From: Shinisaurus crocodilurus | Lineage: Eukaryota > Chordata > Lepidosauria > Squamata > Shinisauridae | Reading direction: 5' to 3' | Length of the DNA: 64,000 nt | Assembly: GCA_021292165.1 (NCBI GenBank) | Contig: CM037877.1 | Location: 32,314,197 to 32,378,196, forward strand | Shown here: one piece after another, positions 46,944 to 58,012 of the stretch | Numbering within the stretch: the stretch's first letter is position 1 | How the letters are laid out: each line of letters opens with the position of its first letter | Translations under genes and position numbers: made by a program | Notes under the pieces: generated by a model | Database searches by the model: none | Seen by the model: only the letters and a program-made list of their open reading frames with translations | What the model was told of the DNA's origin: nothing

Positions 46944-48434
46944 CTATCAAATAATCTCACCCCACAAAGCCTTTCGGGAAGCTTCCAGGGGCATGATTCT
47001 ACTTCCCAACAAGGTGCACACCCCCAGCACATCTTGTTTTAAAAGAAAATCACCACTTGCTTTTGCTGCTGCTGTTGCTGCAGCAGCAGCAACATATTCA
47101 GCAGTGGCAGAGGAGGGGGCAGTGGAGGCCACATGTTGCCCACTCCTGCCCAACGGGATGTTCCTAATGCCCTAATCCTAAATATGTTTGCCTAGAGATA
47201 AATACCTACTGAGTCAATGCAGTTTCTACATGTTCACATCCTCCAAGCAATAGAAGTGAGATTTCTGACTTTCTATCATTTTGGATACAGACCCACCAAC
47301 AGAACCTACACAGCCCTAGTTGACATTTCTTAGCCTCTATTAAAACCAATGCCAGATCTCTTGAGAAAAAAATCGATGCACATGGATGGAAGGATATACT
47401 GAAGGAAAACTTTTAGAAACCTGATTACCTTTATAGAAGTTTATTCAGCTTTCACGTTTATGAGAACCAAGTTCTTCATGGGCAGGACATACAGTACTTA
47501 GCTAGCCCAGAATGGAACCAATTGCTGTCTGAATAGCAGATGAAAAGCCTGTAGTGTAATGCTGTATATTTTTAGATAAAGACTTATTGGACGATAACTT
47601 CTATATAGAGTTCGTAAACCTGCTGTCCTTCTTTGGCATAATATCGACTTTTTCTTTTCATTTTTTACATGAATCTATGCCAGTGCCTAAACAGATTGTC
47701 TTTTTACAGTTGTGCAGCTAGGCCATTTTTAGACTCTGGACTCAATGGTTTTATGGGGGTCCCTCTTGTTAGATGGCAATGTGTCATTTACTTCAAAATG
47801 TGGTAACCCAACCCTGCTGCATTTGTGGGCCCTCCTGCTCATTCTGATTGGCTCCCTGGACATCTGCCCCAAAGTCCTTCCCTGATGGCACCACTGCCTT
47901 TTTTGGCAATGATGCTCTGCATTTCTAGCACAAGTGAGTATGTTGTTTTTTTAGTCAATATTATTTATTTTTTATCCTGCCTTTCCACCAAAAAATGTCA
48001 CTCAAGGTGGCTAGCAAAATCCACATTAAAAACCAAATTAAAACATAACATTAAAACAAATATAAATTAAAAACACAATTAAAAATGCAACAATAAAAGA
48101 AATAAACAGCACCAACCAATTAAAAACCTTCAATGACAGACTAGCTTATATGCCAGAGGCCTGTCTGAATAAAAAACAGATTCAATATAATTAGGATTAT
48201 ATCTTAATCCCCTTAAATTTGACTTTTCTCCTCTTAAATCAATTTCCCACAAGGAAAAAGGAAAGATAAAGGAAGTAATTACATTAACTGCACCTTTATA
48301 CTAGATAAGTATGCCATGGTCTTCACAGCTAATTAAGTTGGAACAAATTGAGTTTTAATTTCAAGAAGGTTGCAATACATGCTTCCAAATTCTCTTGCAT
48401 CTAACATAATTGACTTTGGGCATGTTGGAATTAT
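46944..48434. other. Intergenic sequence with a GCT/GCA-rich spot and a LINE tail
   Basis: A short gctgctgctgttgctgcagcagcagc tract near 47062-47090 gives poly-Ala frames. From about 47960 to 48190 the layout ttatttattttttatcctgc, ctcaaggtggctagc, aaaccaaattaaaac resembles an antisense LINE 3' end. Confidence 0.45.
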
Positions 48435-48682
48435 AGGGCAGTATCCTATTGTGCCTATGCACCAGCAGGAGTGACCACTCGCATAACGGGAAGTTAGAGC
48501 TTCATGAAGCAAGCCGAAACAAACAAATGTAGAAGGGAGCTCCGCTGACCTGTCCCGATCCAGAAAGGATTTCAGAGCTTCCTTTATGATGCGTTAAATC
48601 CCTGTTGCACCAAGTGGTCACTCCTGCTGGCGCGACACGATCGGAGGGAGTGCAGCGGCCCCGTTGAATACTGCCCGTAGTG
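48435..48682. repeat. Foldback MITE (ggcagtatcctat ends)
   Basis: Ggcagtatccta pairs with gaatactgccc. Inside, caccagcaggagtgaccactcg pairs with caagtggtcactcctgctgg. A hairpin of about 245 bp is visible; the duplication was not fixed. Confidence 0.7.
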
Positions 48683-48759
48683 TTACAGATTTCCTAAATA
48701 ACATTTTTTTCAGGATGGTAAACTGCTATTTGTGAATTAAAGAAACTGCATACAAAACA

Positions 48760-49135
48760 AACTAGACCACGTCCAAAGGAGGACAACCGGGAAACCAACT
48801 CCTATGAGGAAAGGTTGAAAGAGCTGAGTATATTTGTTTAGCCTGGAGAAGAGAAGGTTAAAGAGAGACATGATAGCTGCCTTCAAATATCTGAAGGGCC
48901 ATCATGCAGAAGATGGCGCAGACTTGTTCTCTGTTGCTACAGGAGGCAGGGCTAGAACCAATGGCTGGAAATTACAGGGAAGCAGATTTGAACTAGACAG
49001 ATGGTGTTCTCTCCTTCACTAGAGGTATTCAAACAGAGGGTAGGTAGGAGTGAAGGATGCTATAGTGAAATCCTGCATTGAGCAGGGGGCTGGATTGGAT
49101 GGCCTAGAAGGTTCCTTTCAACCCTGAATCCATGT
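48760..49135 (+). mobile_element. CR1 LINE 3' end with ORF2 C-terminus
   Basis: The conceptual frame gives an SYEERLKEL-like stretch, then FSLEKRRLKRDMIAAFKYLK, typical of CR1 ORF2. The 3' end has cctgcattgagcagggggctgg, gatggcctagaagg, ttcctttcaacc. This tail is the same type as that of the 5S SINEs at 15670 and 49744, so it is a candidate source LINE family. Confidence 0.85.
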
Positions 49136-49139
49136 TTCT

Positions 49140-49200
49140 GCCCACTAAAATGGTCGGGGCAGCTGGGAGTGCACCAGGTTGGGGAAGGCTGCACTAAACC
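49140..49200. mobile_element. Half of a palindromic hAT-type MITE
   Basis: Gctgggagtgcaccaggttggggaaggctgc is the right arm only. Confidence 0.5.
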
Positions 49201-49334
49201 CAACACTAAACTGAACAGGTATTCCTCTAATTGCTTGCCTGCCAATCACAGGCACATGCTAATAGTTATGTAATACTTTCAGACTGTTTACATATGAGTA
49301 GATCACAGTTCTTTTTATTTATTCCTTAGAGAGC

Positions 49335-49743
49335 AACCCTATGGCCCCTAGGCAGCATCTGAGGGACCATAGGATAGTTCAGATTCCCAGATCCGAGGTT
49401 GGAGACAGCGCTCTGACGTCAGAGCTAGGAATCGGAGCTCCAACCCCCTCCACTTCCCCCTCGTAGCCGGCATGGAAAGAACCGCGCCAGCTGCTCTCCA
49501 AGGTTGGGAAAGCAGCCTCGAAGAGGGGGGAAAGGGTGTGTTCTGGTGGGCGGAGGAGACTGGAGAGGCCAGGATATGAGCTGTCCTGTGATGCATCTCC
49601 AGCCTTCTTCCCCCTCCCTCCGAAATGCTCCAGCTAGACAGGCAAAAAAGCCCATCTAGTGAAAATGCCTCCACTGCCCCTCCCACTCTTCACTGGATGA
49701 CTGTAAGCCTCCAAGTTGGGGGACTTGCAGCCATTGCCATAGG
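49335..49743. repeat. GC-rich element with short inverted ends
   Basis: Gcaaccctatggc near the left and gccataggattc at the right are inverted. The interior is GC-rich with short complementary blocks (for example ctgacgtcag). Probably a MITE. The right edge abuts the 5S SINE at 49744. Confidence 0.45.
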
Positions 49744-49876
49744 ATTCATAGATTCATAGATTATAGAGTTGGAAGGAGCCTACAAGGCTATCGAGTCCAA
49801 CCCCCTGCTCAATGCAGGAAACTAGAGGAGGGGGTCTCCCATCCAAGTAACAACCAGGCTTGACCCTGCTTAGCTA
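49744..49876 (-). mobile_element. 5S rRNA-derived SINE with CR1-like tail, antisense, 5' truncated
   Basis: On the minus strand it has a shortened 5S head (gctaagcagggtcaagcctgg, ttacttggatgggagacc), the linker cctcctctagtttcctgcat and the CR1-like tail (gagcagggggttggactcg.. to ..aactctataatctatga). Head-tail junction and linker match the copy at 15670. Confidence 0.85.
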
Positions 49877-50380
49877 ACTACAAAACTCAGACTCAGGATG
49901 AAGTCTGCTTAACTGAACTAGCAAAAGTCAGATAACCATCAAAAAGCTGTCCAAACAGAAAGGGGGGGGGATATAATACTGTACAGATAAGTAACAAACG
50001 TAATATTTTCCCTCTTTCATAACCTAATAATATTTAATAGCACTTGATCATGAAAAAAATGGTTTGAACATTGTATTTTGATAGCTCATCTGATTATCTG
50101 AACTCAAATAAACATTTTCTAGTGCACTTTCACTTTCATTTTCTCAATCGAATCTTCTAAGGACAGGAATTGTGGCATTTTAAAGGCAACTTGGACCTAG
50201 AAACATCATTACATTTGTATATTTGAGCTATGCAAAGAAAAGTTGCCTAAGAAATTATAGAGATGCAGTATGTACATTGCTAACTTGGACCCTGCCTTGC
50301 CATTTGATAAAGCAGATTGTTATGGTCCCTAGAACACTTTTTTTTTTTAATCAATTTGCATTTGTTCTTGAAGGGCAGGG
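49877..50380. other. Intergenic sequence, nothing recognised
   Basis: A short G-run lies near 49962. No other feature. Confidence 0.4.
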
Positions 50381-51036
50381 ATCTTGCCATGAAGATCCAT
50401 GCTTTGATAACTTCTAGGCTTGACTACTGTACAGTGCTTGTTGCGGGGTTGCCATTAGATGACTGCCCGTGGGCTTTTGGACCCAATTCATTGTGCTGGT
50501 TTTGAATCATTAAAGCTCTTTACTGTCTGACATCCACCTTACCAGTGTACCTTAAAGACTCTCCCAGTATCAACCCACCACGACCTTCTATCTACACTTG
50601 TCAGATGATCAAGCCCTGCTACAGTCTATGTATGTGCATTGTGTGTATATATGTGCATTTTTTAAAATGTAAACCGCTAAGAGATCTTTGGATATCAAGC
50701 AATATAGTAGTTTAAATAAATAAATGTGCATCCAGCACTAGAAGCAGGCCCTTTATAGCTGTGGCCCCAAGGCTGTGGAATGACTTCCCTCTGGAGTTCA
50801 GGAATTGTTCCTCTCTGCTTTCATTTCAGAAGAATTGTAAATTGTTCCTTTTTTCATTTGACTTTTGGGATCTCCCTTTTATGGTTTATTTTTTTGACTG
50901 ACATTTTTAGTTGCTTATGTTTTAATCTTATTTTTTACTGATTTTATATGATTGAAATTTTATTCTGTTACTGAAAACTGCTTTGAACATGTGCTGGGAA
51001 GGTGGCATATAAATGATGAAAATAAATAAATAATAT
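50381..51036 (+). mobile_element. L2-like LINE 3' portion
   Basis: The frame begins MKIHALITSRLDYCTVLVAG, the conserved LDYCN region of L2/CR1-group ORF2. Scattered later pieces follow (VAPRLWN-like around 50760-50790), then a 3' region ending aaggtggcatataaatgatg and a TAAA run. Frames are broken. Confidence 0.7.
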
Positions 51037-51675
51037 TTGGGAAAAGTTGCAACCATGATTGGGACCTTAACTTTGAAACAAGGCGAGTTCACACACCATG
51101 TCTATCACAAGATAAATGTGACTGTCATTTTATTCTTCTGGTAAATTCCAAAAAAGTAGCAATGGGCAGTATCCACGTGGGCCACTGGGGAAGCAAGGGC
51201 CACTGCCAATTCCATTCCGCAAGTGGTACCCACCACTGCTTGCACTGCAGGGATTTAGTGCTTTCTCCGGGAACTGGAAACATACAGAAAGTGAGTCCTG
51301 GACTGATTTAGCAATACAGTTGCCCAAGACTGAAACTGCAAACAGTTACCTGTGTATGTATATGTGGGGATAGATTATGTATGTGTGTGTTACAGAGACA
51401 TTGATATGAGCACTTATATTTATAGACCTGCAGAATCTTGTAAAATATTATCACATGACATCTTAAGTAGAAATAAGAAATAGGGACTTCCCCCATCTCT
51501 TATTACATTTACATTCTAACTATTAAAAGAACTGCTTCCTTCTCCCCATCTGAACTCTTTTGTGCTGTATATATCACTGTTTTGTAAGTTATTTTTTAAA
51601 TAAGATTTAACATGTTCTGTTTTTTTGTCATTGTCATCATAGATGTGAATAAAACTGCTTATAAGAAAAATAAGA
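51037..51675. other. Intergenic sequence, nothing recognised
   Basis: No repeat or gene identified. Confidence 0.4.
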
Positions 51676-52330
51676 AAAAAACGTAGTCGCTATCGAGAGC
51701 TTTATCCTCCATGAATTTGTCTAATCTCCCTTTAAAGCTGTTTAAGTTGGTGGCCATTATCACAAGAAGTGGAAGCAAATTCCATAGTTTAGCTATGCTC
51801 TGTGTGAAGAGGACTTCCTTTTGTCTGTCCTGAATCTCCTGCAGTTCAGCTTCACTGGATGACCCCTCTGGGTTCCAGTATCCCCTTCGTCTACACTACA
51901 GTGTGGCGTAGTGGTGAGAGTGTTGGACTGGGACTCGGGAGATCCAGGTTCCATTCCCCGCTCGGCCATGAAACTCACTGGGTGACTTTGGTCCAGTCAC
52001 TGACTCTCAGCCTAACCTACCTCACAGGGCTGTTGTGAGGATAAAATGGAGAGGAGGAGGAGGATTATGTAAGCCGCCTTGGGTTCCTTGCAGGAAAAAA
52101 GGCGGGGTATAAATATAATAAATAAATAAATAAATAAAAATAAAATACAGATAATGTGATTCATGTCTATCATGTCTCCCCCCAAAAAACAATACTTACC
52201 TTTTTTCTAAACTTAAAAGCTTCAGAGGTTGTAACCTTTCCTCGTAGAGGAGTTGCTCCACTCCCCTGATCATTTTCATTGCCCTTTTCTGCCCCCTTTT
52301 CCAACTCTACATTCTCACAAGCAATCCCCT
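51676..52330 (-). mobile_element. CR1 LINE 3' region, antisense, interrupted by a SINE
   Basis: Segments 51676-51895 (agctgtttaagttggtggcc, atagtttagctatgctctgtg, gaagaggacttccttttgtc) and 52147-52330 read as continuous CR1 ORF2 C-terminal and tail sequence on the minus strand. The Sauria SINE sits between them. Confidence 0.7.
51898..52146 (+). mobile_element. Full-length Sauria-type SINE
   Basis: It has a tRNA-like head with box A-like tggcgtagtggtgagag and box B GGTTCCATTCC, the conserved core, the gccgccttgggttccttgcagg tail region and a (TAAA)n end. It is the best preserved SINE in the window and is inserted in an older CR1 copy. Confidence 0.93.
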
Positions 52331-53160
52331 ACCTATGGCAATAATGCTGGGAATTACCAAGCCCTCTATGGGTATTTGTTGTAACTCAACTTGATCAGCT
52401 GAACTCATTGGCATATGGACCATTGAAAAACAGTAGGTTGTATCAGGAGTGAATTTGGTAGAATGAAGATGCCAGTTCACCATGGCAAGTTATTGAGGCT
52501 GTGCTGAATATTCCCCCATGAAAATGTTTAGGGAACGGGATCTTTCATAGGGGTCAAAATGTTCCTGGAACAAAACCGTCATTTATGTTTTTCTTTTTCA
52601 TTGCTCACAGCAGCTGTATTCCCTCTCCGCTGCTGCTTTCACGCTAATTGGCCCCTCTGCTTGTTCCCTGATCCCAGCAAATCAGGGATCATGTAAACAT
52701 CACGACAAGATGTTATGCACCCAATCAGAGCTGACTACTTTATAATGTCCCAAAGTCAATTCAGGTATGAGACATGAAGTCCCTGTTTACAGCTGCCCAC
52801 AATTAACGGAAAGCAAACTTGCTTTTTATAGGATGTGAAACTATTCACAAAAGGCAACTCCCTCCCATTTTGACTTCTACATTTTGGTGAGTTGTCTGTA
52901 GGATCAGATAGGGACCATGTTCTAAAAACAGAAGAGTAGCCTTCCTGATTCAAGCCAACCACTTTCTAGTCCACCTGTTCTGCTCCCAACTGCCAGTGAG
53001 ATGCCTCTGAGCGCTTGCAAACAGGCACAAAAGGGTGGCCTCCCCCTGTTCTTTTCTTGGACCAAGCAAAGAGGCTACAGCTCCATTGCAGAGCACAGGA
53101 TTGACATGTAGAACACTCCTGATGCTGTCTGTGGCATTTCTGGTTAAAGCAGCGGGATGG
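52331..53160. other. Intergenic sequence, nothing recognised
   Basis: No family or gene recognised. Confidence 0.4.
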
Positions 53161-53272
53161 GGGAAGTGTGGTCCTCCAGATGTTGTTGGACTGCACTTCC
53201 CACCAGCCCTAGAATGATGGGAGTTGCAACCCAACAACATCTGGAGGGCCACAGGCTCTCCATCCCTAAGTT
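53150..53272. mobile_element. Palindromic hAT-type MITE
   Basis: Gcgggatgggggaag .. cctccagatgttgttggact pairs with caacaacatctggagggcc .. ctctccatccct. The TSD is imperfect, with ttaaa words on both sides. Confidence 0.7.
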
Positions 53273-53342
53273 AAATTCTGTCTAGTAACAGAAATAAGGA
53301 CCGTCTGTCTTAGATGCTGGAGAGCTGCCTTTCAGAGTAGAA

Positions 53343-53472
53343 CAGCCTTCCCCAACCTCGTACCCTCTAGATGTGTTGGCCAAAACTCCGCAGCCAGCAT
53401 GGCTATTGGCTATGCTGGCTGGAAATTATGGTAGTCCAACACATCTGGAGGGCACCAGCTTGGGGAAGGCTG
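53343..53472. mobile_element. Palindromic hAT-type MITE with 7/8 TSD
   Basis: Termini CAGCCTTCCCCAACC and CTTGGGGAAGGCTG; flanks GAGTAGAA and TAGTAGAA differ at one base. No ORF. Confidence 0.85.
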
Positions 53473-53480
53473 TAGTAGAA

Positions 53481-54880
53481 TGTACTATAGACCTGACAGA
53501 GTATTATGATTCCTTATATCCATTGGAAAACTGCACCCTATGAAGTTCACCTTGTTGAGGCCATCTTATAAACATGCAGAATTGAAAATGGCGGCACTTG
53601 TTGCCAACATCTTTATGTCTCAGAAAAGCACAGTTCAAGGCTTTGGCAACATGTCTGATTCCCTGCTAAGTGTGGAATGAGTTCTTCCCAAAAACAGTCT
53701 TAACAGAAGCGCAGTTTAAGAGATTCTTCTATTACATCCGACAAATAAATATTGTTTATTGGGACTTAGGGTACAATGTACATTTACTGCATCAATTTTA
53801 GGATCACACCAGAAGCCTAAAATGTGGTCTATAATAATAGCCAGAATAGTTGGGTACAAGATGAGAAAAATAAAACAGAAGAGTTTGCGGGTTAAATTCT
53901 CAGCCCTCTTATAGAAAGAAAGCTGTTTTTCCAGACAACTTGGCAATTCATAGCTGTTATGGAATGGGAGGGAGGCAGAGCAGATTTTAAAATCATTCCT
54001 TTAACCATTCATAAGGTATATTGGTGCTACTTACTACTGTCTGAAACAGAGAAAATATGTTAAAGTCTGGCAGAAGAGTTGCATGCCCAAAGACCAGGTG
54101 ATAAAAACCATTGCCTATTGTTTCTTATTTGCTCAATGGCCCTGAATCTTTGGCAGTGTGTTGGAATATTTGTGACCTTTGAAACTAGTCTGACAATCCT
54201 GTAGTAAAAGTTCTCCTTGCTCATTCTCTTAATATACTGCAGGTTTGGGGGGAGGAAATAAAAAGTATAAGCTCCAGACAATTTGGCACCAAATGAATAA
54301 AGAATAAAAGTCATGGTTTGCTTTACTGGGGGACCGCCATGATAAGCAATTTGAAGAGCAAACCATTATTTTAAAATATAAATAAATCCAGAATTGCTAT
54401 CTACCTAGCCTCAACTTTCCAGACAGTAGTTTCTTAGGAGTTCAGTATATTAGCAGTCACTCAGCAGTGCCACTCTTGCTGTCATACTGTAGCGGTCTCT
54501 TGTGACTTTGAATTATTCTCTATCTAGGCATACATTCCAAATGATTTACAGATGTATTCAGATACGCACATGTAGTCCCTATTCCCTGTGTGCTTTGCTC
54601 ATTCTAACTACTCTGCCTTGAGTGGTCGCTATTCCCGTGATGCCCTTCTATCATTTTGCTCAGACTGGCAGCCCGAACCTTTAGTCCCTCCTCCATGGCT
54701 CTGCTAGCACAGACAGAATTGCTACAGGAACCTGCTCCGGCAGATTGCTGAAGAACATCCTGTCTGAATGACAACGTGACTTGGGCAGGCATTGTGTTCC
54801 AGATAATGATAGTGATGCCTGAAATGGCATCACTCAACTTCTTGTAGACTGGAAGACTGCAAACCCTGGAAGGGGTAATG
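53481..54880. other. Unclassified intergenic stretch with two minus-strand open frames
   Basis: Minus-strand frames at 53946-53716 (76 residues, with a hydrophobic FCFIFLILYPTILAIII stretch) and 54314-54060 (84 residues) are not recognised. They may be chance or an old retroelement, since the minus strand ends in an AATAAA-containing A/T region near 53740. No splice sites were argued for. Confidence 0.3.
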
Positions 54881-54883
54881 CAG

Positions 54884-55018
54884 CTTTCCCCAACTTGGCG
54901 CCCATCAGATGTGTCAAACTACACCCCCCATCATCCCCAGCCACAATCATGCTGGCTGTGGGCAATGGGAGTTGTAGTAAACACATCTGGATGGCATCAG
55001 GTTAGTGAACACTGGATC
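54884..55018. mobile_element. Palindromic hAT-type MITE, diverged
   Basis: Gctttccccaacttggcgcccat and gatggcatcaggttagtgaac, with a tacaccccccatcatcccc core, show the family layout. Confidence 0.65.
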
Positions 55019-55339
55019 ATTGGATTTCTGAAGTGTATAAAGTGAATGCATCAAACCAGTGTGGTGGAAAGTCTCCAAACTGAGTGTGCCATAGGTCTTT
55101 GTTATACTCCCATCCTTCTTCTGCTTGAAAGAAATTCTGTTTCCACCACCTACTTAGCACCAGGGTCCAACTGATATGAAGGCAGTTGTGTGTGGATCAC
55201 TAATGAGCTGGTTTAGAAGCCTTCAAGTGCTCCTATCATACAAGAGTCCAGTTGTTTTAAATCCCCCCCTTTTTAAAAAAAATGCTGGTTTCCCCCCTTC
55301 AAATTCACTACCACACATGTGGTAATGAATGCTAGCTTA

Positions 55340-55424
55340 GATGGCTTACAGTACAGGATGCTAGACTCAGTGGATCCTTTTTGGTTGGTGTGAGCTACCA
55401 GGGAACTTCTTATGTTCTTACGTC
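55340..55424 (+). mobile_element. Short CR1 3' tail fragment
   Basis: Ggatgctagactcagtggatcc .. cttcttatgttctta parallels the end of the CR1 tail at 56030-56070. Confidence 0.5.
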
Positions 55425-55714
55425 TTAGTTGCGAAGATCATGGGTTGGATCCAGATTTATGCTGATCAACTGCACTGACAGAAATGGACTTCCCTGCCCC
55501 TCCAGCTCCCTGAAGGTGCTACACAGAGAGTCACAAGGCCCTGCTGAATGTGGTGTGGAAGGAGGGGAATTCCCCCAAATTGGGGGCAGGGATCTTCCAC
55601 AAGTGGAGCCTTCCTCTTGAGGAAGGAATAATGCATGGTGTGGAGAAAGTGGATAGGGAGACCCTCCCTCTCATAATATTAGAACCCAATGGGGTCATAA
55701 CATGATGGTGATTG

Positions 55715-56075
55715 GTGCGGGATTCAGGACAGATAAAAGGAAGGACTTCTTCACACAGTGCATAGTTAAACTATGGAATTCACTTCCACAAGATGTAGTA
55801 GTGGCCACCAATCTGGATGGCTTTAAAATGGGTTTGGACAAATTCATGAAGGAGGAGGCTATCAATGCCCACTCATCCTCATTGACTATATGCTTCTTCC
55901 AGTATTGGAGGCAGAATGCCTATGTATACCAGCTGCTGGGGGACCTGGGAAGGAGGGCACTGTTGCACTCCTGCCCTGCTTGTGGTTTTCCCATGGGTAG
56001 CTGGTTGGCCACAGAATGCTGGACTAGATGGACCCTTGGTCTGATCCAGCAGGGCTCTTCTTATGTTCTTGAGGT
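55715..56075 (+). mobile_element. CR1 LINE 3' end with ORF2 C-terminus
   Basis: The frame reads FRTDKRKDFFTQCIVKLWNS, then LPQDVVVATNLDGFK, the conserved C-terminal block of CR1 ORF2. The 3' region follows (ccagtattggaggcagaatg, ctggactagatgg, tctgatccagcagggctc, ttatgttctt). It serves as the in-window reference for the CR1 tails at 19364 and 36932. Confidence 0.85.
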
Positions 56076-56811
56076 CCCTTCCTCTTGCGGAAGACAGATC
56101 CTAGATCTAACTCCATCTCTTAAGGTCCTACCTGCTGAAGCTCACTCTAAAACATAAATGTCCCTTAAAGCATAAAGGAATGGAAATCTCTAGTGACTTC
56201 CTCCATACCGGTATATGCACATACATAAACATACACAGTATTCCTCCTGAAAAGAGATTATTTTTCGTGGCTGAAAATTGTCAACAGGCTATCCGGTGGC
56301 TATTCATTTATACCAGTCCTTTAAATCCCCTTGCTGTGAAAAAGCAACAGCGCAGAAAAAGTCAATTCAAACCATTGGGCATGTTCCCTGACTTGATTCT
56401 GTGGTTTCTTTATGTTTCTTTAATGTTCTTATCACTAAGTAGAAAGTTAAACTAACCAGGAACATCTGCAGAATGCTTCATTTTAAATATACAAGACAGA
56501 ACTGACGGCGCAGTGTATGTAATTGGCATGTGTATATCTTAAATGAGGTGCCTCTGACTAAACCCTTTTCTGAAAAAGGACATGACATGGGAATATTTTG
56601 CACTGAGAGCCATATCTGCCACTCTAAACACTAGAACAAGATGAATATAAGGTACCTTGAAGTATGGAATCCCACTATATTTGGCCGTAACCATCACTCT
56701 TTGATTTCCCTCTCCCTCTTCCACCCTATTAAATATATAGATTCTCTATATTATAGAGAATGTACCATTTCACAATCCCAGAAAAAGTTACATTATTCGA
56801 CTAACAGTACC
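56076..56811. other. Intergenic sequence, nothing recognised
   Basis: No feature identified. Confidence 0.4.
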
Positions 56812-56885
56812 ATCCTATACATGTTTACTCAGAAGTAAGCCCCATTGAGTTCAATGGGATTTACTCCCAGGTAACTGAATATAGC
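56812..56885. repeat. Common 'cttactcagaagtaag' dispersed repeat
   Basis: Tcctatacatgtttactcag, aagtaagccccattgagttc, aatgggatttactcccagg is a short, strongly conserved dispersed repeat layout, also seen decayed at 7195, 10110, 39420 and inside hAT copy 3 near 60980-61120. Confidence 0.65.
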
Positions 56886-56889
56886 ACAT

Positions 56890-56985
56890 AGCAGCCTTCC
56901 TTAACCTGGAGCCCTCCGGATGTGTTGTACTTCAACTCCCAGCATCCCCCAGCCAGGAAGGCACCAGGTTGGAGAAGCCTGGAAT
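56890..56985. mobile_element. Palindromic hAT-type MITE, internally deleted
   Basis: Gcagccttccttaacctgg .. ggcaccaggttggagaagcctg are the two arms, with part of the right arm missing. Confidence 0.65.
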
Positions 56986-57059
56986 ACAGGACTGCAGCCT
57001 TAGTCTGCGAGCTGGAGAAGGGCTCATCCCATATATACATCCCCATGCACTCAGACCCT

Positions 57060-57240
57060 ACTCCATGTTCTCACACAGTCAGAGTTGGGGTGGAAAAGAC
57101 ATGCGAATCATGGCACCACAACTCTGGAATGCCCTTCTGAAAGAGGTCTGTATGGCTCGATCACTACTCGCCTTTTGGTGAGCAGTGAAAACACAGCTGT
57201 TTCTGAAGGACTTTAGAGCAAGTTGATAGTATGCTGCTAC
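57060..57240 (+). mobile_element. L2-like LINE ORF2 C-terminal fragment
   Basis: The frame reads MRIMAPQLWNALLKEVCMAR, parallel to VVAPRLWNP..EVCLAP at 26600-26700 on the other strand. It lies directly before the antisense SINE. Confidence 0.65.
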
Positions 57241-57247
57241 TAGATGT

Positions 57248-57506
57248 TTTTATTTATTCATTCATTTTTACATTTTTATCTCGCCTTTGTTCCAAGGAGC
57301 TCAAGGTGGTATACATTATTGTCCTCTTCCCCCAGCACCAGCACCACTGTCACCAGTTTATCCTCACAACAACCCTGTGAGATAGGTTAGGCTGAGAGAA
57401 CGTGACTTGCTCAAGGCCACCCAGTGAACTTCATGGCTGAGGGGGGATTTGAACCTGGGTCTCTGTAGTTCTAGGCCAACTGTCTGACCACTACACCATA
57501 CTGGTA
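57248..57506 (-). mobile_element. tRNA-derived SINE, Sauria-related subfamily, antisense
   Basis: On the minus strand it has a tRNA-like head with box B GGTTCAAATCC (about 57452-57442), then the shared ctcagcctaacctatctcac core and a LINE-type tail (ggagctcaaggtgg partner, then TAAA-like end). The head differs from the other Sauria copies. A GT microsatellite borders it at 57508-57534. Confidence 0.8.
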
Positions 57507-57507
57507 T

Positions 57508-57534
57508 AGTGTGTGTGTGTGCGTGTGTGTGTGT
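57508..57534. repeat. (GT)n microsatellite
   Basis: GT dinucleotide run with one interruption (gcg), read directly. Confidence 0.9.
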
Positions 57535-57727
57535 TTAACGTGGGGGATGTCATTCATACCCTGCATTTTGGTCCCCAAAGACTCCCAAGGTAGCCTACAA
57601 ACTAATTCTAAAACCAGTGTTGTAAAAGAAGAGTGAGTGGAGGAATTACTGACAGCTGAGGCCAGTCAGGAGGACAGAGCCAGTTAGAGAGAGGCCAGGG
57701 AGAATGAGTGGAGTTAGGCTGGAGAGA

Positions 57728-57915
57728 GACAATGACTGGGTTCAGACAACATGACAACCCATGCTCAAGGGTTGAGTGTGGGTTGTTGTTGAACCGTGAA
57801 TTGTTGAGACATGGGTTATCGTGTTGGCTGAAGCCAGCCGAGATAACAAACCATGGTGAACAAACCACAGTTCACAACCCAACAACACACCATGGGTTCT
57901 CTTAATGGGTTGATT
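57728..57915. repeat. Foldback repeat (gggttcagacaac type)
   Basis: The arm gacaacccatgctcaaggg.. pairs loosely with ..aacaacacaccatgggtt, and inner words (tgttgttgaacc / ggttcag) also pair. It is similar in style to 46884 and 8943. Confidence 0.5.
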
Positions 57916-57959
57916 CCATGGAGTGATTCCAGCAGCCCCATAAGAAAGGGCAGGAGCCC

Positions 57960-57961
<2 letters not shown>

Positions 57962-58005
<44 letters not shown>
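57962..58005. repeat. (GT)n microsatellite
   Basis: About 21 uninterrupted GT units followed by a TA-rich stretch. Confidence 0.97.
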
Positions 58006-58012
<7 letters not shown>

